From Lunularia cruciata (taxonomy: Eukaryota > Streptophyta > Marchantiopsida > Lunulariales > Lunulariaceae), in assembly GCA_948567375.1 (NCBI GenBank), contig OX419759.1, positions 46,973,493 to 47,037,492 on the forward strand: DNA of 64,000 nt. Direction: 5' to 3'. Position 1 is the first letter of the stretch; the number at the start of each line of letters is the position of its first letter. The notes beneath the pieces are model-generated. The model saw only the letters and a program-made list of their open reading frames with translations, searched no databases and was not told the origin of the DNA. Shown here in pieces: positions 19,700 through 31,799 of the stretch. The translations under genes and the position numbers were made by a program.

Positions 19700-21440
19700 G
19701 CAGGTCTAGAGAACTGTAATCTTCAGTTCAGATTTTGTTTAGGGTTTTTAGAGATATTTTGATATAACGTTTGATTATTGTCATAAAAGTAATTACACTC
19801 ACAAAGGGATTGTACTTTTGAATTATCCTGCAGTGGGGGTGTTCTTGAGGTCCATTGCACTTGTGAAGAGTGTAATCTGTTGCCTTTACTCGTGTATTTC
19901 TTGTGTTCCGACTAAACTCACTGAGATTTTGATTATTGAGAATTTCACTACCGGTAGTGGACTGGAAATCGTAGTGCATGCTATTGTTACCTTGTGATGG
20001 AACGGGATCAGATGAACGAGGGAGGAACAGAAGATGACTAAGGATAATTTAACGGTGTCATAGGACTTGATTCCTGCACTACAGTTGTGATGACATGAGA
20101 CGAGATTCTCGGGTCCAGTGAGATTGCTTGCAGTTGAGGAGAGCACATACTGTGAAGATGGAACCAATGGCGCTCAAGTCAAGGGAGGCGGAGTAACGTG
20201 GTCACGGTGCATAGCCGCCAGAGTTACGGAGGCTCGCAAAGATTGACAATTGGATAAGCAAAAGGCTGTTTGACGAATCATAGCAGAAGGGAGGCTACAA
20301 GACACACGCCAGGAAAGTTCTCAGAACTCCAGAAGTCAGCTCAAGGGAGTCTGAGACAAACATGGGTAACGAGGTTTGTTATAGGAGCAACTCAGGACTA
20401 GAGGACTAATTACATCGACGAGTTGGACTGTTGCCTTAAAAGGATACTTATGATTGAACAATTTCTGTCATGAATTTGCCACGGAATCATATTTCGGTCA
20501 ATTTCAAGGAGATAAGGGTGCATGAGATGAAGCAGTAATGAGGAGAAGCTTTATTACCGAACAATAATGTCTTACCTGTATTATAAATTAGTTCTGGAAA
20601 TATGGAAGTTGGAAAGCTTCCTGAACGTGGAAAGGGGTCAGCCAGCGTAGCACTCTTATGACAGACGACAGTCACGGATTGTGATGCCACCACCCACAAT
20701 AACACTCAGTCATTTCCAGATCTCAGGAGAATGATGACACGTTTGGTACCATGAGTATGTTGCGTGTGGTACCAATGTTGTCAGTACATGCGCTGCAATG
20801 CTGCAAATATCGACCGACAAAAGATAGAGATTCGTTCCAGCTGAGTGCTCGAAAGCAGCATGCCCGAATTTCCGCGTTTCTAAAAACCAAGAACTTTCTA
20901 TAGGCTGTAGCTGACAAAGTTATGTCGAGGTGTACAGCTCTGGTTAAGACTACTGGATAGGTAACTGACTTGCAATATATGACTCACTGCAACACAGAAT
21001 ATCGCACATCAAGTCTATTAACATAGTCATTGGTCAATGGAGGGGCATTAGAGCAACAAGCTGTGATTGATTGGTGAGCTAGAGAAGGGCGATGTAAGTG
21101 GAAAAACATACTGACCAGTTCCAACGGTTTGCACTCCTCACCTATGAATCTCAACTTCAATTTGGATGTTACGATCATAGACGAGAAAACACAGATATTT
21201 CCAGGGCCACATCTAACCTCAACATTCGAATGGATTCCAACAAAGCAAATCCTCAGACGAACCCAGACTAATATTAGCCAAAGGCTCGCAAAGAAAATCG
21301 GACTGTATGATAAAAGTTGTGACTTTGAAAGTAAACACCACATTCGCACACAATCTGAAATAGCATCTGAAATATAATCATTACTTCCTGGCGGCAACGC
21401 AGCATCCGATCAACTTTTGGAAAAAACCGAGAATAATACT
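19700..21440. other. Unannotated DNA downstream of the F-box gene
   Basis: No supportable gene. Short open frames (19728-19979, 19886-20167, 20984-21397 and others) lack domains. It may include the far 3' region of the F-box/kelch transcription unit, but I see no convincing polyadenylation signal. Confidence 0.4.
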
Positions 21441-21876
21441 ACATATTAATTCAAAGAAGCTAGACAAATTCTTTACTGGAGCTGCTCTTGAAAAAGAGCA
21501 ATAATATTTACACCTCGACCTGTCCCTACCTAAATCAGGTCACAAACTTATCTGCTAATTCACAAGGTACACACCTAAAAATTACTTCTGTACATTTGCT
21601 CATGATTCTTTGCTTGACGAAGCAGAGCATCAAAAAGCATAGGTGTACATGTGACTTGAATGTACATCTACTGCAAAACTCACTTAAGGAGCTCAGATCT
21701 ACCCGCCGACACAAAATAATCGACATTTACAACAAAATCTGAAGCGAAAAATAGCGCTGGAGATAAACAAGGGCCTCCACTTTGTTTCAACTGATCCTCG
21801 CACAAGAGAACAAACCTCTGCCCTTCAATTCCGTGGACCACGGCACTTTATCGAAGAGTGCCGCTGACTAGTTGCC
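21441..21876 (-). other. Presumed 3' untranslated region of the F-box/kelch gene
   Basis: A/T-rich sequence directly after the stop codon on the minus strand, without coding potential matching any family. The end of the transcript is not determined from sequence. Confidence 0.3.
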
Positions 21877-23091
21877 TTACACCTCTACGGTGCAGGCAGC
21901 TCGCCCAAGGCCAGAGAACATATCACAAGTTCCCACAGGCACCCAACCCGAACGATCAACAGCTCCTACTGTTCCACCAAACCGACGATGGATAAGCGAC
22001 TTGTTCCGGTCGGCGGTACTAGGTAGTGTCATAATCAACAAACCACCATCATTACATGAGGTAAGACAGGTTGCAAACCTCCCATCGCCGGGGATATTCT
22101 CCACCAAGGTCCAGGAATTAGCATCCTTCGAGTAACGTAACAGACTCTGCCGCTGCACGGCATACAAGTTTCCCTCCGAAACAGCAAATGGACCTGGAGT
22201 GACACCTTCCATCCACATATCTTCCACGCGACTCCAGACACCAGAAATTGGGTCGTATACATCCGCGCTAGAAGCGAACTGCCCTTGTGCACTGGTTCCA
22301 TAACCGCTGATCACCATGAATTTTCCGTCCAGTACAATTCCTCCTGACTCGTCCCTCGCTTCGGTCATATTCGGCAGCAGTTCCCACCGGTCCTCGCCTA
22401 GGTTATAAACCTCGGCTGAGTCAAGGGCATTCTTGTTGTCGTCGTGACCCCCGGCCACGAAGATGTGTTCCTCCAGAGCACCGCAGGCATAAAACGACCT
22501 AGAAGTTGGCATATCGGCACACCGCTTCCACGACTGAGTGGTGAAATCGTACATATAAACGTTTTTCAGCGCCTCGTAGGTCTGCGGATGCCAGCCTCCC
22601 AGCACAACCAATCTGCCATTCACTCCCACCAACCGACAGAACAGGGGAAGACCGCTCGGAAAGTCTGGAATGCAAGGCACCCGAGACCAACTCTCATTCT
22701 GCCAATCGTACACAGTTATCCCAAACTCCGGAGCCGTGACATGCTTGACACTGGAAACACCACCATCGGCTGGCTTACTCTGTATCTCCGGAAGAGCTTG
22801 AACGAGACAGACTAAATTGCGGGTAGTTCCCGCCTTCTTGCGTTCCTCGTAAAAGTCCTTACTACTAACAAGCTGTCCCCACCTGCGGCACACTCCTTGG
22901 AGCTGGGGAAACGCACTCATTGAAACTCGCACCAGGCACTCTAAGGCAATTTCCTCTGGAAGCCCCGGCAGTAGATCCATCACCATCCCCGCGTTTCCGC
23001 AGTCTCCATCCAGGTCTATATCCTCTAGCTCACACTCTTCGTAATCCGGCAAATCGCAGTCCGCCGTTAACTCTCCATACCAGATCGTCAT
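21877..23091 (-). CDS. F-box/kelch-repeat protein
   Basis: 404 residues, one exon, with ATG at 23091 and an in-frame stop at 21877. Residues ~1-35 are acidic (DYEECELEDIDLDGD). An F-box follows at ~39-80: LLPGLPEEIALECLVRVS, then FPQLQGVCRRW. From ~125 to 380 come kelch-type repeats with the usual double Gly and spaced Tyr/Trp: LVVLGGWHP..YMYDFTTQSWKR, IFVAGGHDDNKNALDSAEVYNL..RWELLP, FMVISGYG..ADVYDPISGVWSR. Order and length match plant F-box/kelch proteins of the At1g80440/At1g15670 type, substrate receptors of SCF ubiquitin ligases; in Arabidopsis members target phenylalanine ammonia-lyase and type-B response regulators. The substrate of this one is not deducible. It is the only intact, host-like gene in the window. 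Confidence 0.92.
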   Translation of the reverse strand: MTIWYGELTADCDLPDYEECELEDIDLDGDCGNAGMVMDLLPGLPEEIALECLVRVSMSAFPQLQGVCRRWGQLVSSKDFYEERKKAGTTRNLVCLVQALPEIQSKPADGGVSSVKHVTAPEFGITVYDWQNESWSRVPCIPDFPSGLPLFCRLVGVNGRLVVLGGWHPQTYEALKNVYMYDFTTQSWKRCADMPTSRSFYACGALEEHIFVAGGHDDNKNALDSAEVYNLGEDRWELLPNMTEARDESGGIVLDGKFMVISGYGTSAQGQFASSADVYDPISGVWSRVEDMWMEGVTPGPFAVSEGNLYAVQRQSLLRYSKDANSWTLVENIPGDGRFATCLTSCNDGGLLIMTLPSTADRNKSLIHRRFGGTVGAVDRSGWVPVGTCDMFSGLGRAACTVEV

Positions 23092-23480
23092 CTTGTCAAA
23101 ATTGTTCTCGCACTTTTAATACTCTTCCCTAATGCTCTCACTCTCTCTCCCTCCCTCTCAACGTACTACTTGCCGCCACAAAACTCTCGTCCTCCCTCCC
23201 CGAGTCTCAAAACTCGATTTGGATATACAAGTTTTACAAGTTGTAGTGCACAAATCCACACCGCGGCTAATTCCTGCCACCTCTTGCCCTATCTTATACA
23301 ACAATAGTAACTCCTCAGTCCTCTCAGCCTCAGCTTTTCCTGCGCCCAACTCACAACTCAGGGCTCCAGTCAGACGCTTCAAAAACCACGCAGATGCGCT
23401 TTGCTTCACAACTGCTGAGCCTGTGAGTCCTCTCTCTCTCTCTCTCAATGTTCTTCCGATTCCCTCTGCTCCTTCTCCTG
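23092..23480 (-). promoter_or_regulatory. 5' leader and candidate promoter of the F-box/kelch gene
   Basis: On the coding strand there are GA-rich tracts just upstream of the ATG (23133-23160) and a second (GA)n run at 23428-23447. A TATAAG box lies at 23292-23297, ~200 bp upstream of the ATG. GA-rich leaders are common in plant genes. The assignment is positional inference; short plus-strand open frames here are by-products of the CT tracts. Confidence 0.35.
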
Positions 23481-24208
23481 CACCTTCTTGACCGAATTGT
23501 ACTTCACCAATTCCAATCTCTCCCTCAATTTAAACCCCAATCTCCAATCCTTCACATCCGACACCGCATCATCTCAAAAGATTTAAAACCTACGAACCAA
23601 TCACCGCTCACCGATGTTCAAGAGTCGACAACTTACCAAAAGTCCAACTGGATCCACAAGATAAAGGACAGGAACAACCCGACACACCTTTCCAACACAC
23701 CAAACCTGCAAACAAACAAAGCAACCTCACCGCATCTCACTTTCTTTCCCTACTCCGATTAGCTTCGAGGTGTTAAGGTCTACCGCATTAACTCTGCCGG
23801 ATATAGACACAGAACTCTTGCAGCCTCCACGACTAGAAACCGGGAGAAGTGGATAGGATCAACTTACAAGACAGTGGGGGTTAATGAACAGAGAATGATT
23901 TACAACGGGATCATAGGAAGTTAATCCGGTTGTCAAGTTATCCGGTCATTCGAACCTCTGCTCTCGGTAAAGATTCGGATTACTGTAGTTCTACAATAGT
24001 TTGAAGAGAAATGCTCGGCCTTTCCGAGCACGACTGCACAGCGCAGTGGTGCTCAGAATAATGACTTCTAAACCGCGCGGTTAATTTGGACATTGTCAGG
24101 ACCGGTGGATATCTACCGGTGACAACCCAGAGACGTTCCAAGCAGGGTTATTCGTAATTCGACGTTCGAGTGTCATCGGGTTTAACTAACCGCGGTTGTT
24201 TTAAAGTT

Positions 24209-24678
24209 TTTGAGAGTACGTCTTTGGGCCTACACCGTGAAGTTTAAAGTTTAAAGTATTATTTTTGGTCTGCTTAAGTAACTGTTTGCATTGCGGAATG
24301 GATTAAACGGAGTTGAAAATATCATATCCTGGCAGACTCGCCACTAGGCGATGACAAGAAGGCGGCAGCAGTAGCAGTCCCTGAGCTGACTCTTCGCAAT
24401 CCACGGGGATGGACGCGTGGCAACGCCGTCCATAGCAGCCATACCACTCGAAGAAGATCATCATGCCAGGTTACTCCACAATCAGATTTTCCTCCCTCTC
24501 GGCGAGCTACGAATCTACTTGGCATGCCTTTTATCCCACATGGCTTTCTTGCGCTTCTTCCTCAACACTTGGATTTACTGGAAGCTTCTCGACTGTGGCC
24601 TTTGAGAGTACGTCTTTGGGCCTACACAGTCGCTTTGTGGCCTTTGAGAGTACGTCTTTGGGCCTACACAGTCGCTTT
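24209..24678. repeat. 42-bp tandem duplication plus dispersed copy
   Basis: 24595-24636 and 24637-24678 are identical 42-bp units containing GAGAGTACGTCTTTGGGCCT. A third copy of the ~27-base core lies at 24209-24235. The short frames crossing the units reflect the repeat, not a gene. Confidence 0.85.
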
Positions 24679-25380
24679 AAAGTATCTATTGGGGCTACAC
24701 TGTTGAGGTTGTTATGACAGCCACTTGGTACACTCCAACTATTGCATTTTAATGAATTACTAGCTCACAGGTGGTTTATGAAGCTGGGCTATAGATGTTG
24801 GCCAACATCACGGTTCCAGAACATGATAAAATCCTATCCCAAGGTGCCCTTTAAAGAAAAATCTGATCATCTCCACCCCCCCTCCCCAGTCCTTGTTCCC
24901 GTCCTAAGGAAATTAGTAGATAAAAGTGGATCTACACCGTTTGTCTACTTCAACCTCATGCTTTTTAACTAGATTGAGGTCCTTGACATGATTTCATGCT
25001 TATACCTGCCGCGGTGACGGTCTCTTAATTGAAGAGATGAAAAACTGAATGGGATCAGCTGGCAACAATTTCAAGATCCATAATTTGCGGTTTTAATGGG
25101 AATTTCGTTCTCATAGATTTTTGGTTTTGCAGTCTAGAAATTACCCTGTACGCTGTAACTTTGCATCATGGAGAGGTTCGAGAGGTTCCCATAGCAGTGA
25201 GTACTTTGTAGAACTTCCTTGACTTGGCGGTGTTCATGTGTGGATGTCATATAACTCTAAACTTCTGATTGTGCACGTGAACGAACGTTCCAACAACATC
25301 AAACGAACAATCTGGTAGGGATGGCATGACACAAAAACGGTTTTGACTGTCTACAGTGCATCTGAGTTTAAGAGTACTTC

Positions 25381-25415
25381 TGTGTGGTGTGTGGTGTGTG
25401 GTGTGTGGTGTGAGG
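25381..25415. repeat. GTGTGGT microsatellite
   Basis: About four copies of a 7-base GTGTGGT unit. Confidence 0.85.
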
Positions 25416-26302
25416 ATGTTGGAGTTGAGGAACAACCACTCGTTCTCGCTGTTGCTGGTGTAGGTAAAAGTCCATGTCAGTTTGGTGAATGATGCAGGGT
25501 TTCATGGGATGCTGATGCCTTCAGTAATCGGTGGATGATAAAATTCAATGTCAAATATAGACCACGACTTCGAAACAACATCAGCTTCATGCCTCGCTTT
25601 GGTTATAAATCTTTTACATCTCAAGATCGCACAGTATTCCATTCTTTATTTGAGTAGCTTTGTCTCACCTAGCATTTAGTATGTCGTTTGCAAAAGGTTT
25701 GGAGATCCTCAATGAGATTACAAGAAACTCTGTAATGGCTAATAAGTAAAACGTCCTCCCCAATGACCAACGTTCTGGAAAGCGTTTCGTGACTTTTAGT
25801 TGTCACTTCCCGACACGGTCGTAGTGACTGGCGTTGGAACGTAGGTCAAGCATGAGTAGTATCAGACAGTAGAGGTCGCGAAATATTTTTAAGTAGTAGC
25901 GATTCCTATTAACAGTCTAATAAGTTACTTTTTCCCCGGCAGCACGCGAATTGACATCCTTCCTTTATCGTTCAACGATAGCTTTCTCAGTTAATTCAGA
26001 ATAATTTAACTTCCTTGATGCTAACTAACACCAATTCTTCCGAGAAATGATGCTAGTTAGAAGAATGTATTTTTATTTGTCATAGACCCATCTCCTCAAT
26101 CACCGTGGGACATTTCCCGGAAGCACGTCCCTTCAATAGAGGGATCTGCCCGAAACCTATCAAATGTTTACCAAGCTCTGTATAATTTCTCCTTCAATAT
26201 TCGTGTTAATATCCAGTACGCTCCGATCGAGTCAGAAGTGCAACAAGGAAACTACGTTTTGGAAGGCATACGGGGTTTGTAATGTTATCCACGGGAGGTC
26301 CG

Positions 26303-26352
26303 GCGCATAAAATAGCAAAAAGGGTAGGACCCCATCAAGCTGTACATGGAAA
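26303..26352 (-). repeat. Partial tail-family repeat T6, antisense
   Basis: GGCGCATAAAATAGCAAAAAGGGTAGGACCCCATCAAGCTGTACA: the hairpin region and distal end of the tail in reverse orientation. Confidence 0.5.
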
Positions 26353-26359
26353 CCAGAAC

Positions 26360-28430
26360 CTAAATCCGTGTTACCCGTCGGGTTACCATTTATGATTACA
26401 GTGCTACTTGACTCACTGGGGTCACAACAGAAGAGTGAGGGATTCCACAATTCGCTTTGCTTTGGGCCAGTATAGCTTTATTGGTCTAGACTGGTCCAAT
26501 ACACAATGAGATCGAAGCAAGTTGGAAGGCAGCTCGGCGCAAGCAGACTGACGAAGAACCTGACCCGAAAAAACAAACAAACAAGTCAACGAGTGCCAAG
26601 AACCGATGTGATGGCCTAGAAACCAATCCAATACCTTCAAGTGTCAAGTGAACTCGATACATTTTGAAGCTTGCAAACCATCCTCTCACGGCACCTATCC
26701 TAGAGCGTGAAGACGTTTTATATTGAAGTACACGCGGCAATTATGGACCGATCCAGGAGTAAGTACTGGTTGGAAGAAATCATCCAAACTACAATATGCT
26801 CCTCCACACATTCCAATTCATACAGTAAAACAGATATTCTCGTGTTAGAAATGAAGTACACCTATGCTATAGAGCTATGAACAATAGTTACAAAAAGTAC
26901 GTTTTCTTGCTGAGAGGTAAAAGTATTATATTCAACATTTCACTTGGTGAGGCAGATGCATCCACATACCAGACACATCCTAAATTTATAAAGGACTGTA
27001 ACCGTCACATACAAAATCCTAGTCTGGAATTTTCTGTCCTTCAGAAGACAAAACCTTCTACAATCTGGATAGGGATAGAAGTTCACCTTTCAGTTACATG
27101 ACGTGGTAGACTTATTTCTATCTCAGAGAGACAGGTTTGTGGATATAAAGCACTGTATGCAAGTCGTGTCAACTTTAAACTGAGGGATGGAAGGTGAAAT
27201 GTCTCGTCGTCCAGGCAGCAGATGAAGAACAGTAGGTTCTTCGTGCAGCCTGGAGAGGCTATCTAGACGTTGTAAAGTCCAAAATCGATGTATTTCCCAA
27301 CATACACGCCATAAAATACATTAGAAAACAACTCCAAATCGAGAACTACAGTAGATTGAAGTAGGTAATGAGTTTCCGTGATTTCCATCGGAGCAGTGCC
27401 ATTGGATGCATTTTCGATCGTGCCCTTCAGCTCCAAGTGTCAAAGGCGATCCATTTCTTGCGGTGGCCCGCCTTCGAACGAGGGCAATCTATGGCACTCA
27501 GATACGTTGAATATATGCGTCGCCTCCAAGTTAAAGTGGTGAAATAGATTCGTCGAAGAGTGTAAAATTCGAAAGTAAGATTCCGATATGGAAGTGATTT
27601 TTGTCTTGTCTAACTTGTTTATATGCTTGTAGATAAACCACGTAAGTGTTTACGTCGCAAGGTCTTAAAGTAGAACAGATGACCCCATCACAAACAGCAT
27701 TCAGCTGGAATCGCCTCTTCAGAGCAGGAGCAACGTTTAGCATACTGATCTAAGGTAGTGTTCTATAAATTTTGAACTAACCAAAATGGCAAAAGAAGAT
27801 CATACAACAATATCTTTGAATGACCGCCGCATTTTTTATGTCCATGAATTCCTTCCAGAATTTTTTATCATGTTTATTGGTCTGCTCCTAAATCATTATG
27901 CACATAGACACCCATCAGCCTGGGAAGCAGAAGATCAAATTATACAATCTGGGTGTATTTTAATACCTTAGTTGTCTCCCTATTCTTTGTCATGGGAAGA
28001 AAGAGTAGAGGAGATGACAACATCAGATGATCACAATTATTTTTGAGGATCTACTATTGTCAATATATTTTATTTTATTTTATCTATATTTAGAGAGAGA
28101 CTTACAAAACCTCTAAACAACATCAACAACAACAAACTGTCTTAGAAACTGAATATGTTTTCTCTCGGTTATTCAAGATCTAGACATTCCCGCTGTTTTT
28201 AATTTTCTCTTCTTTGTGAAATGCATTCTTTGAAAGCTTGTGTCATCATGTATAAGCTTTGTTACTGTTATGTTTGGCATCACTTTGGGCTGACTTTATG
28301 GTGTCTTCGTTATGCTAGAGGGGGGACATACGGGGCATAGAGAGGTGGTTGCTAGATTTTGCTGATTTCAAGTGGGGGATTGTGCGGCCCTTCAGGAGGA
28401 GTCTATTAGGGCTACATGTTAAGGAGATAG
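26360..28430. other. Unannotated DNA
   Basis: About 2 kb without a gene I can support. Short open frames at 26422-26740 and 27786-27971 match nothing I recognise. A short TTTTA-rich run lies at 28066-28085. Confidence 0.45.
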
Positions 28431-28433
28431 GCT

Positions 28434-29415
28434 TTGCCACATGATACCAGAGTATCCACTCAATTACGACGGTGTAGGATATTGAGTCAAACGGGAGAGT
28501 TTAGTAAAGCAGCGCAAGCACTACACCCTTTGTCTATGGCGAGTCCCACTGATGAGACTATCCCCTACCTACACTCACTACATCCTATAGCAGTAGAGGG
28601 ACTACAACTAGAGGTCTTAGATTATCAACCTGAGCAGCCTTTATGTCTCTATAGGTCACTTTTTGCACAAACATTGTGCATTGCTCCTCACCTTTCCTCA
28701 TGAGACTTGTCGGGGATGGTATATGAGCACCTTAGATATTTCTTTCAGGTAGATGATCCTTCTAGAGGGTTTATTGAGTTGTTTCATGTGGCTACAGCAA
28801 TAGCGAAAGTAAACATTCCTATGTCCGTTAGTCGAGTGGTAGGTGCTAGTCTACTTATCACAATGGAGAAGGACAAGGGAGGCATTAGAACAATTGCTAT
28901 TGGAAAGATCTGTTTGCATTTTGTCAGTCATACCATTGTCCTTCAGCATCATTCTCACTTTAGAGGCTATATCTCTAGGCATTAGGGCACTCCTAGATAT
29001 CCATCCGGAGTGGGTTGTCCTATAGGTGGTGTTGAGAACGTTTTCAATAGCGTCTCACAGGCATCCATCTTTAGAGAGCTTAGGGAGGCTGGTGGATCCT
29101 TGGCAAATTTTATTCCTTTTTTGCAGTACACTTATGGCTATCCTTCTTCCCTTTACTACCAGCACGGTTGTTCACAAGAGGGAGTCACCATCTTGGAGTC
29201 AACTATTGATACATGTCAAGGAGATCCTTTAAAGGACCCTTATTTGCCATGGCTCACTTTAGAGCTCTCCTATCTACTACTTTGGCCATACCACATTGTG
29301 TATTTCCCTCCTTGACAGATGATACACACATCATGGGCCCTATAGATCAGATTAGGTAAGCCTTTGACCACTTGACTACCAAGCTACATCTAGTAGGCTT
29401 GTGTACTACCAAGAG
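28434..29415 (+). pseudogene. N-terminal and reverse-transcriptase part of RLE-type element
   Basis: Segments in order: QTGEFSKAAQALHPLSMASP (28434-28703), a repeat-rich linker seen N-terminal to RT in such proteins; MVYEHLRYFFQVDDPSRGF and GGIRTIAIGKI (28707-28985), matching the LIALPKPGGGVRPIA-type RT motif; NVFNSVSQASIFRELREAGG and the QGDPL motif of RT block 4/5 (29010-29260); then LTDDTHIMGPIDQI at ~29310-29350, where DD is the catalytic pair. Frames shift at least three times. Several highly conserved RT landmarks are nevertheless readable, so the identification is firm even though the copy is dead. Confidence 0.75.
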
Positions 29416-29419
29416 CTAG

Positions 29420-30210
29420 TCGAATGATCTAGATGTGAAATTTGGTTTGGTAACATCTAGAATGATTTTATACATGATCAAAAAAATAGATCATATAGAA
29501 GTATCACCAAAAGAGTACTTCTACTAATAGGAAAAAAATTGAAATAGACTTGAAAACCTTAGAACCCATAGCTAGACATATGATTTACAGGTGAGAATTG
29601 GTTTGGTAACATCTGGAAGGATATTACACATGATGTACTAAATAGATCAAAAAGAGGGATTAAAAAAAGGGGACTTCTACTAATAGAGTAGGAACCAAAA
29701 TCTTTGAAGGTAATTTTGGAGGCCTAAACAAACAAATTAGGCCTAAAAAATATGTCAATTTCCCCACCTCCCCCCCAAACAGAGGAAAGGCTTTCCTTTT
29801 CCTCCCCCTTTCTTTGTCTTGTCGAGAGCTTTCCAATGGTACCTCGTCCATCTGAGATTCCTATAGGAAGATTCCCTAAAATATTCCTTTTGGTCAAAGC
29901 TTGTTTGACCAACCAGATAGGACCATGATTGACATGTCACCCATCCTAGTAAGTAATCCAAGGGTGGAGCTTGCTGACATGTCACCTATCTATGTGCCTA
30001 ATCCTATGGTGGAGCTTCCTTGGAGGAGATCCTCTTTGTCTATATAATAACAAGAAGGTCTTCTTTGGGGCATCAGAGTTTGAGTGTGAAACTTGTGTTT
30101 GTGTGTTTGTCTTTCCCTACTATCCTTGCAATATTACAACTTGAGATTCAAGGTATCAAAGTGCAAGGATAGTCCCCTTTAGGTATCCATCCCCACCTTG
30201 AGCTTTTAGG
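29420..30210. mobile_element. Unidentified ~790-bp insertion in the non-LTR element
   Basis: It separates RT (ending DQI...LHLVGLCTTK) from the continuation (GLHVLGVPIGSGDF). It begins with two imperfect ~155-bp direct repeats (29430-29575, 29588-29700) containing GGTTTGGTAACATCT. It has a TCTATATAATAAC box at ~30038 and further on TTGCAATATTACA followed by GGTATCAAAGTGC, which loosely resembles an LTR end plus primer site. A solo or partial LTR is possible. No target duplication was identified. Confidence 0.35.
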
Positions 30211-30214
30211 GGGG

Positions 30215-31650
30215 TGTATCACATCTATAGATGGACTACATGTCCTTGGAGTGCCAATAGGATCCGGGGATTTTGTCACTTGTTTCTTAGATGTTGCTCT
30301 TGTAGAGGATGTTCTCCATGTGGATGACCTTCCATTACTAGGAGATCCACAATTGTCACTTGATATACTCTCCTCTAGTATTGCTCATCGACCATCCTAT
30401 CTCATTCGTATAATTCCTTCCCTCCTCGTCCTTCCTATCACGTTTGAGAACCTTTGATAGGAGGATTATGGGAGTCTTTGGTGATATTATTGGATCAAGG
30501 ACATTTGAGTGTGTGATAGGGGATTTGGCATGTAGACATACGGCTCTACCAATCTCGTGTGGAGGGGTTGGCTTGCTATCTATGGAGGAGATGGCACCTG
30601 TAGCATTTTTGGGTAGTTGTGCTCTCTTGGCACCCCTACTTTCCTCTCATTTTATGTTGTTGATAGGCCGGTTTTGGAGACTTATGTGACAAAGGTGGAG
30701 GGGTGATCTTTTCTCTCCAAATGTTATTGCAGTAGACAAGAGAAGTTTATCCCCACGGGCATGAGAGGACTTTTCATCTTTTATTTCACTATTTTCATAT
30801 TGGACTAGAGGTTTACAATCCTCCTTGATGGAGTGATAGTATGAGCATATGCTACATTCTCTCTTAATTGACTCGTCCATTCCTCAAGCTACTAGAGCAC
30901 ATCTTTGCTCTTGCTCCGACAAGGGTGCAGGCTCTTGGATCCTAGCTCGACCGTGCATTAGGGCATTTTGACTCGCACCAGCTACTTTCTCTACAGTGAT
31001 GAGGTTTTGCCTAGGTTTGGTCCACCCATTTGCATCTTCATTACTCACTTGTGAGTGTAGTTCTACACTAGATGCAACACTGGTCCATATGACACGGTGT
31101 CCTTTTGGAGGACAGAGTATAACTACCCATGATGCTTTAGAGACATAGTGTTTGTTATGGAACAAGAGAGTGGATACTTGGCTTGGATGGAGAGTTTGTA
31201 TGCTTTGCAAATGAACGTGTCAAGGTAGACTTATACTTGGTCCAAGATGATCAAGTGATAGTAGCGGATGTCGTGGTTATGGATCCTACATGGGATACAA
31301 TTTTGGAGGGAGTGATTACCCATCCCCTTGGATGGGCGGCGAGTGCAATAGGAGGTTGCAAGGTCTCCATGTATATGGGCATGCAGTGAGGTCACCTCTT
31401 TGTTCCTCTAGCCTTGGAGTTTTGTGGAGCAATGGACACGGCATTCAACACATTTGTCCAAGAGTGCATGAGGGCTTATCATGTTAGGCGCCAAAGGGTA
31501 CCACTCTCACTCTCATACTTTGTAGCATATTTTAGACAGCGTGTGTCCATTGTTCTACAGAGGATATTGGCTAGTGCAATCTATAGGAGACCAATTACAT
31601 TAGGTAATGTTTCTTTGGATGCTCCAATTGTTTGTAGACCAAACGACTTG
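30215..31650 (+). pseudogene. C-terminal part of RLE-type element, copy 1
   Basis: HVLGVPIGSGDFV (30240) continues the RT thumb. CGGVGLLSMEEMAPVAFLGSCAL (30560-30630) is a block shared exactly with copy 2. The Cys/His segment and ATHDA-type block are at 31020-31140 but frame-broken. DLYLVQDDQVIVADVVVMDPT (31225-31290) resembles the D-x-V core of a PD-(D/E)XK nuclease. It ends with the ECMRAYHVRRQ block and a variable end. Copy 2 (34785-35880) is cleaner over the nuclease part and supports the same domain order. Confidence 0.65.
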
Positions 31651-31654
31651 CATA

Positions 31655-31795
31655 GCTCGGATATCTTAGATGCAATAGGGCAAATTTCTCATATAGACTC
31701 TATTGGAGCTTAGCACCGTTTTACCTTTTTTGTCTCTCCTTTGTACGGCTTGATGGAGTCTTCCAATCCTTCATTTTTTCTAAGCGATCACCCTT
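31655..31795 (+). repeat. Tail-family repeat T7 at the 3' end of copy 1
   Basis: GCATAGCTCGGATATCTTAG, AGGGCAAATTTCTCATATAG, GGAGCTTAGCACCGTTTTAC, GTACGGCTTGATGGAGTCTT and CTAAGCGATCACC. Directly follows the coding region. Confidence 0.75.
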
Positions 31796-31799
31796 GAGA

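Larger units (their letters stand above)
23500..26300. other. Unannotated DNA upstream of the F-box gene
   Basis: No supportable gene. It holds the 42-bp tandem repeat with a distant third copy (24209-24678) and a GT-rich microsatellite (25381-25415). Confidence 0.45.

Noticed and set aside
22444-22815. 123-codon plus-strand frame inside the F-box/kelch gene
   Set aside because: Antisense shadow of a well-supported kelch coding region.
23132-23762. Plus-strand frames of 104-119 codons
   Set aside because: Produced by the CT-rich leader of the F-box gene; low complexity, no domain.
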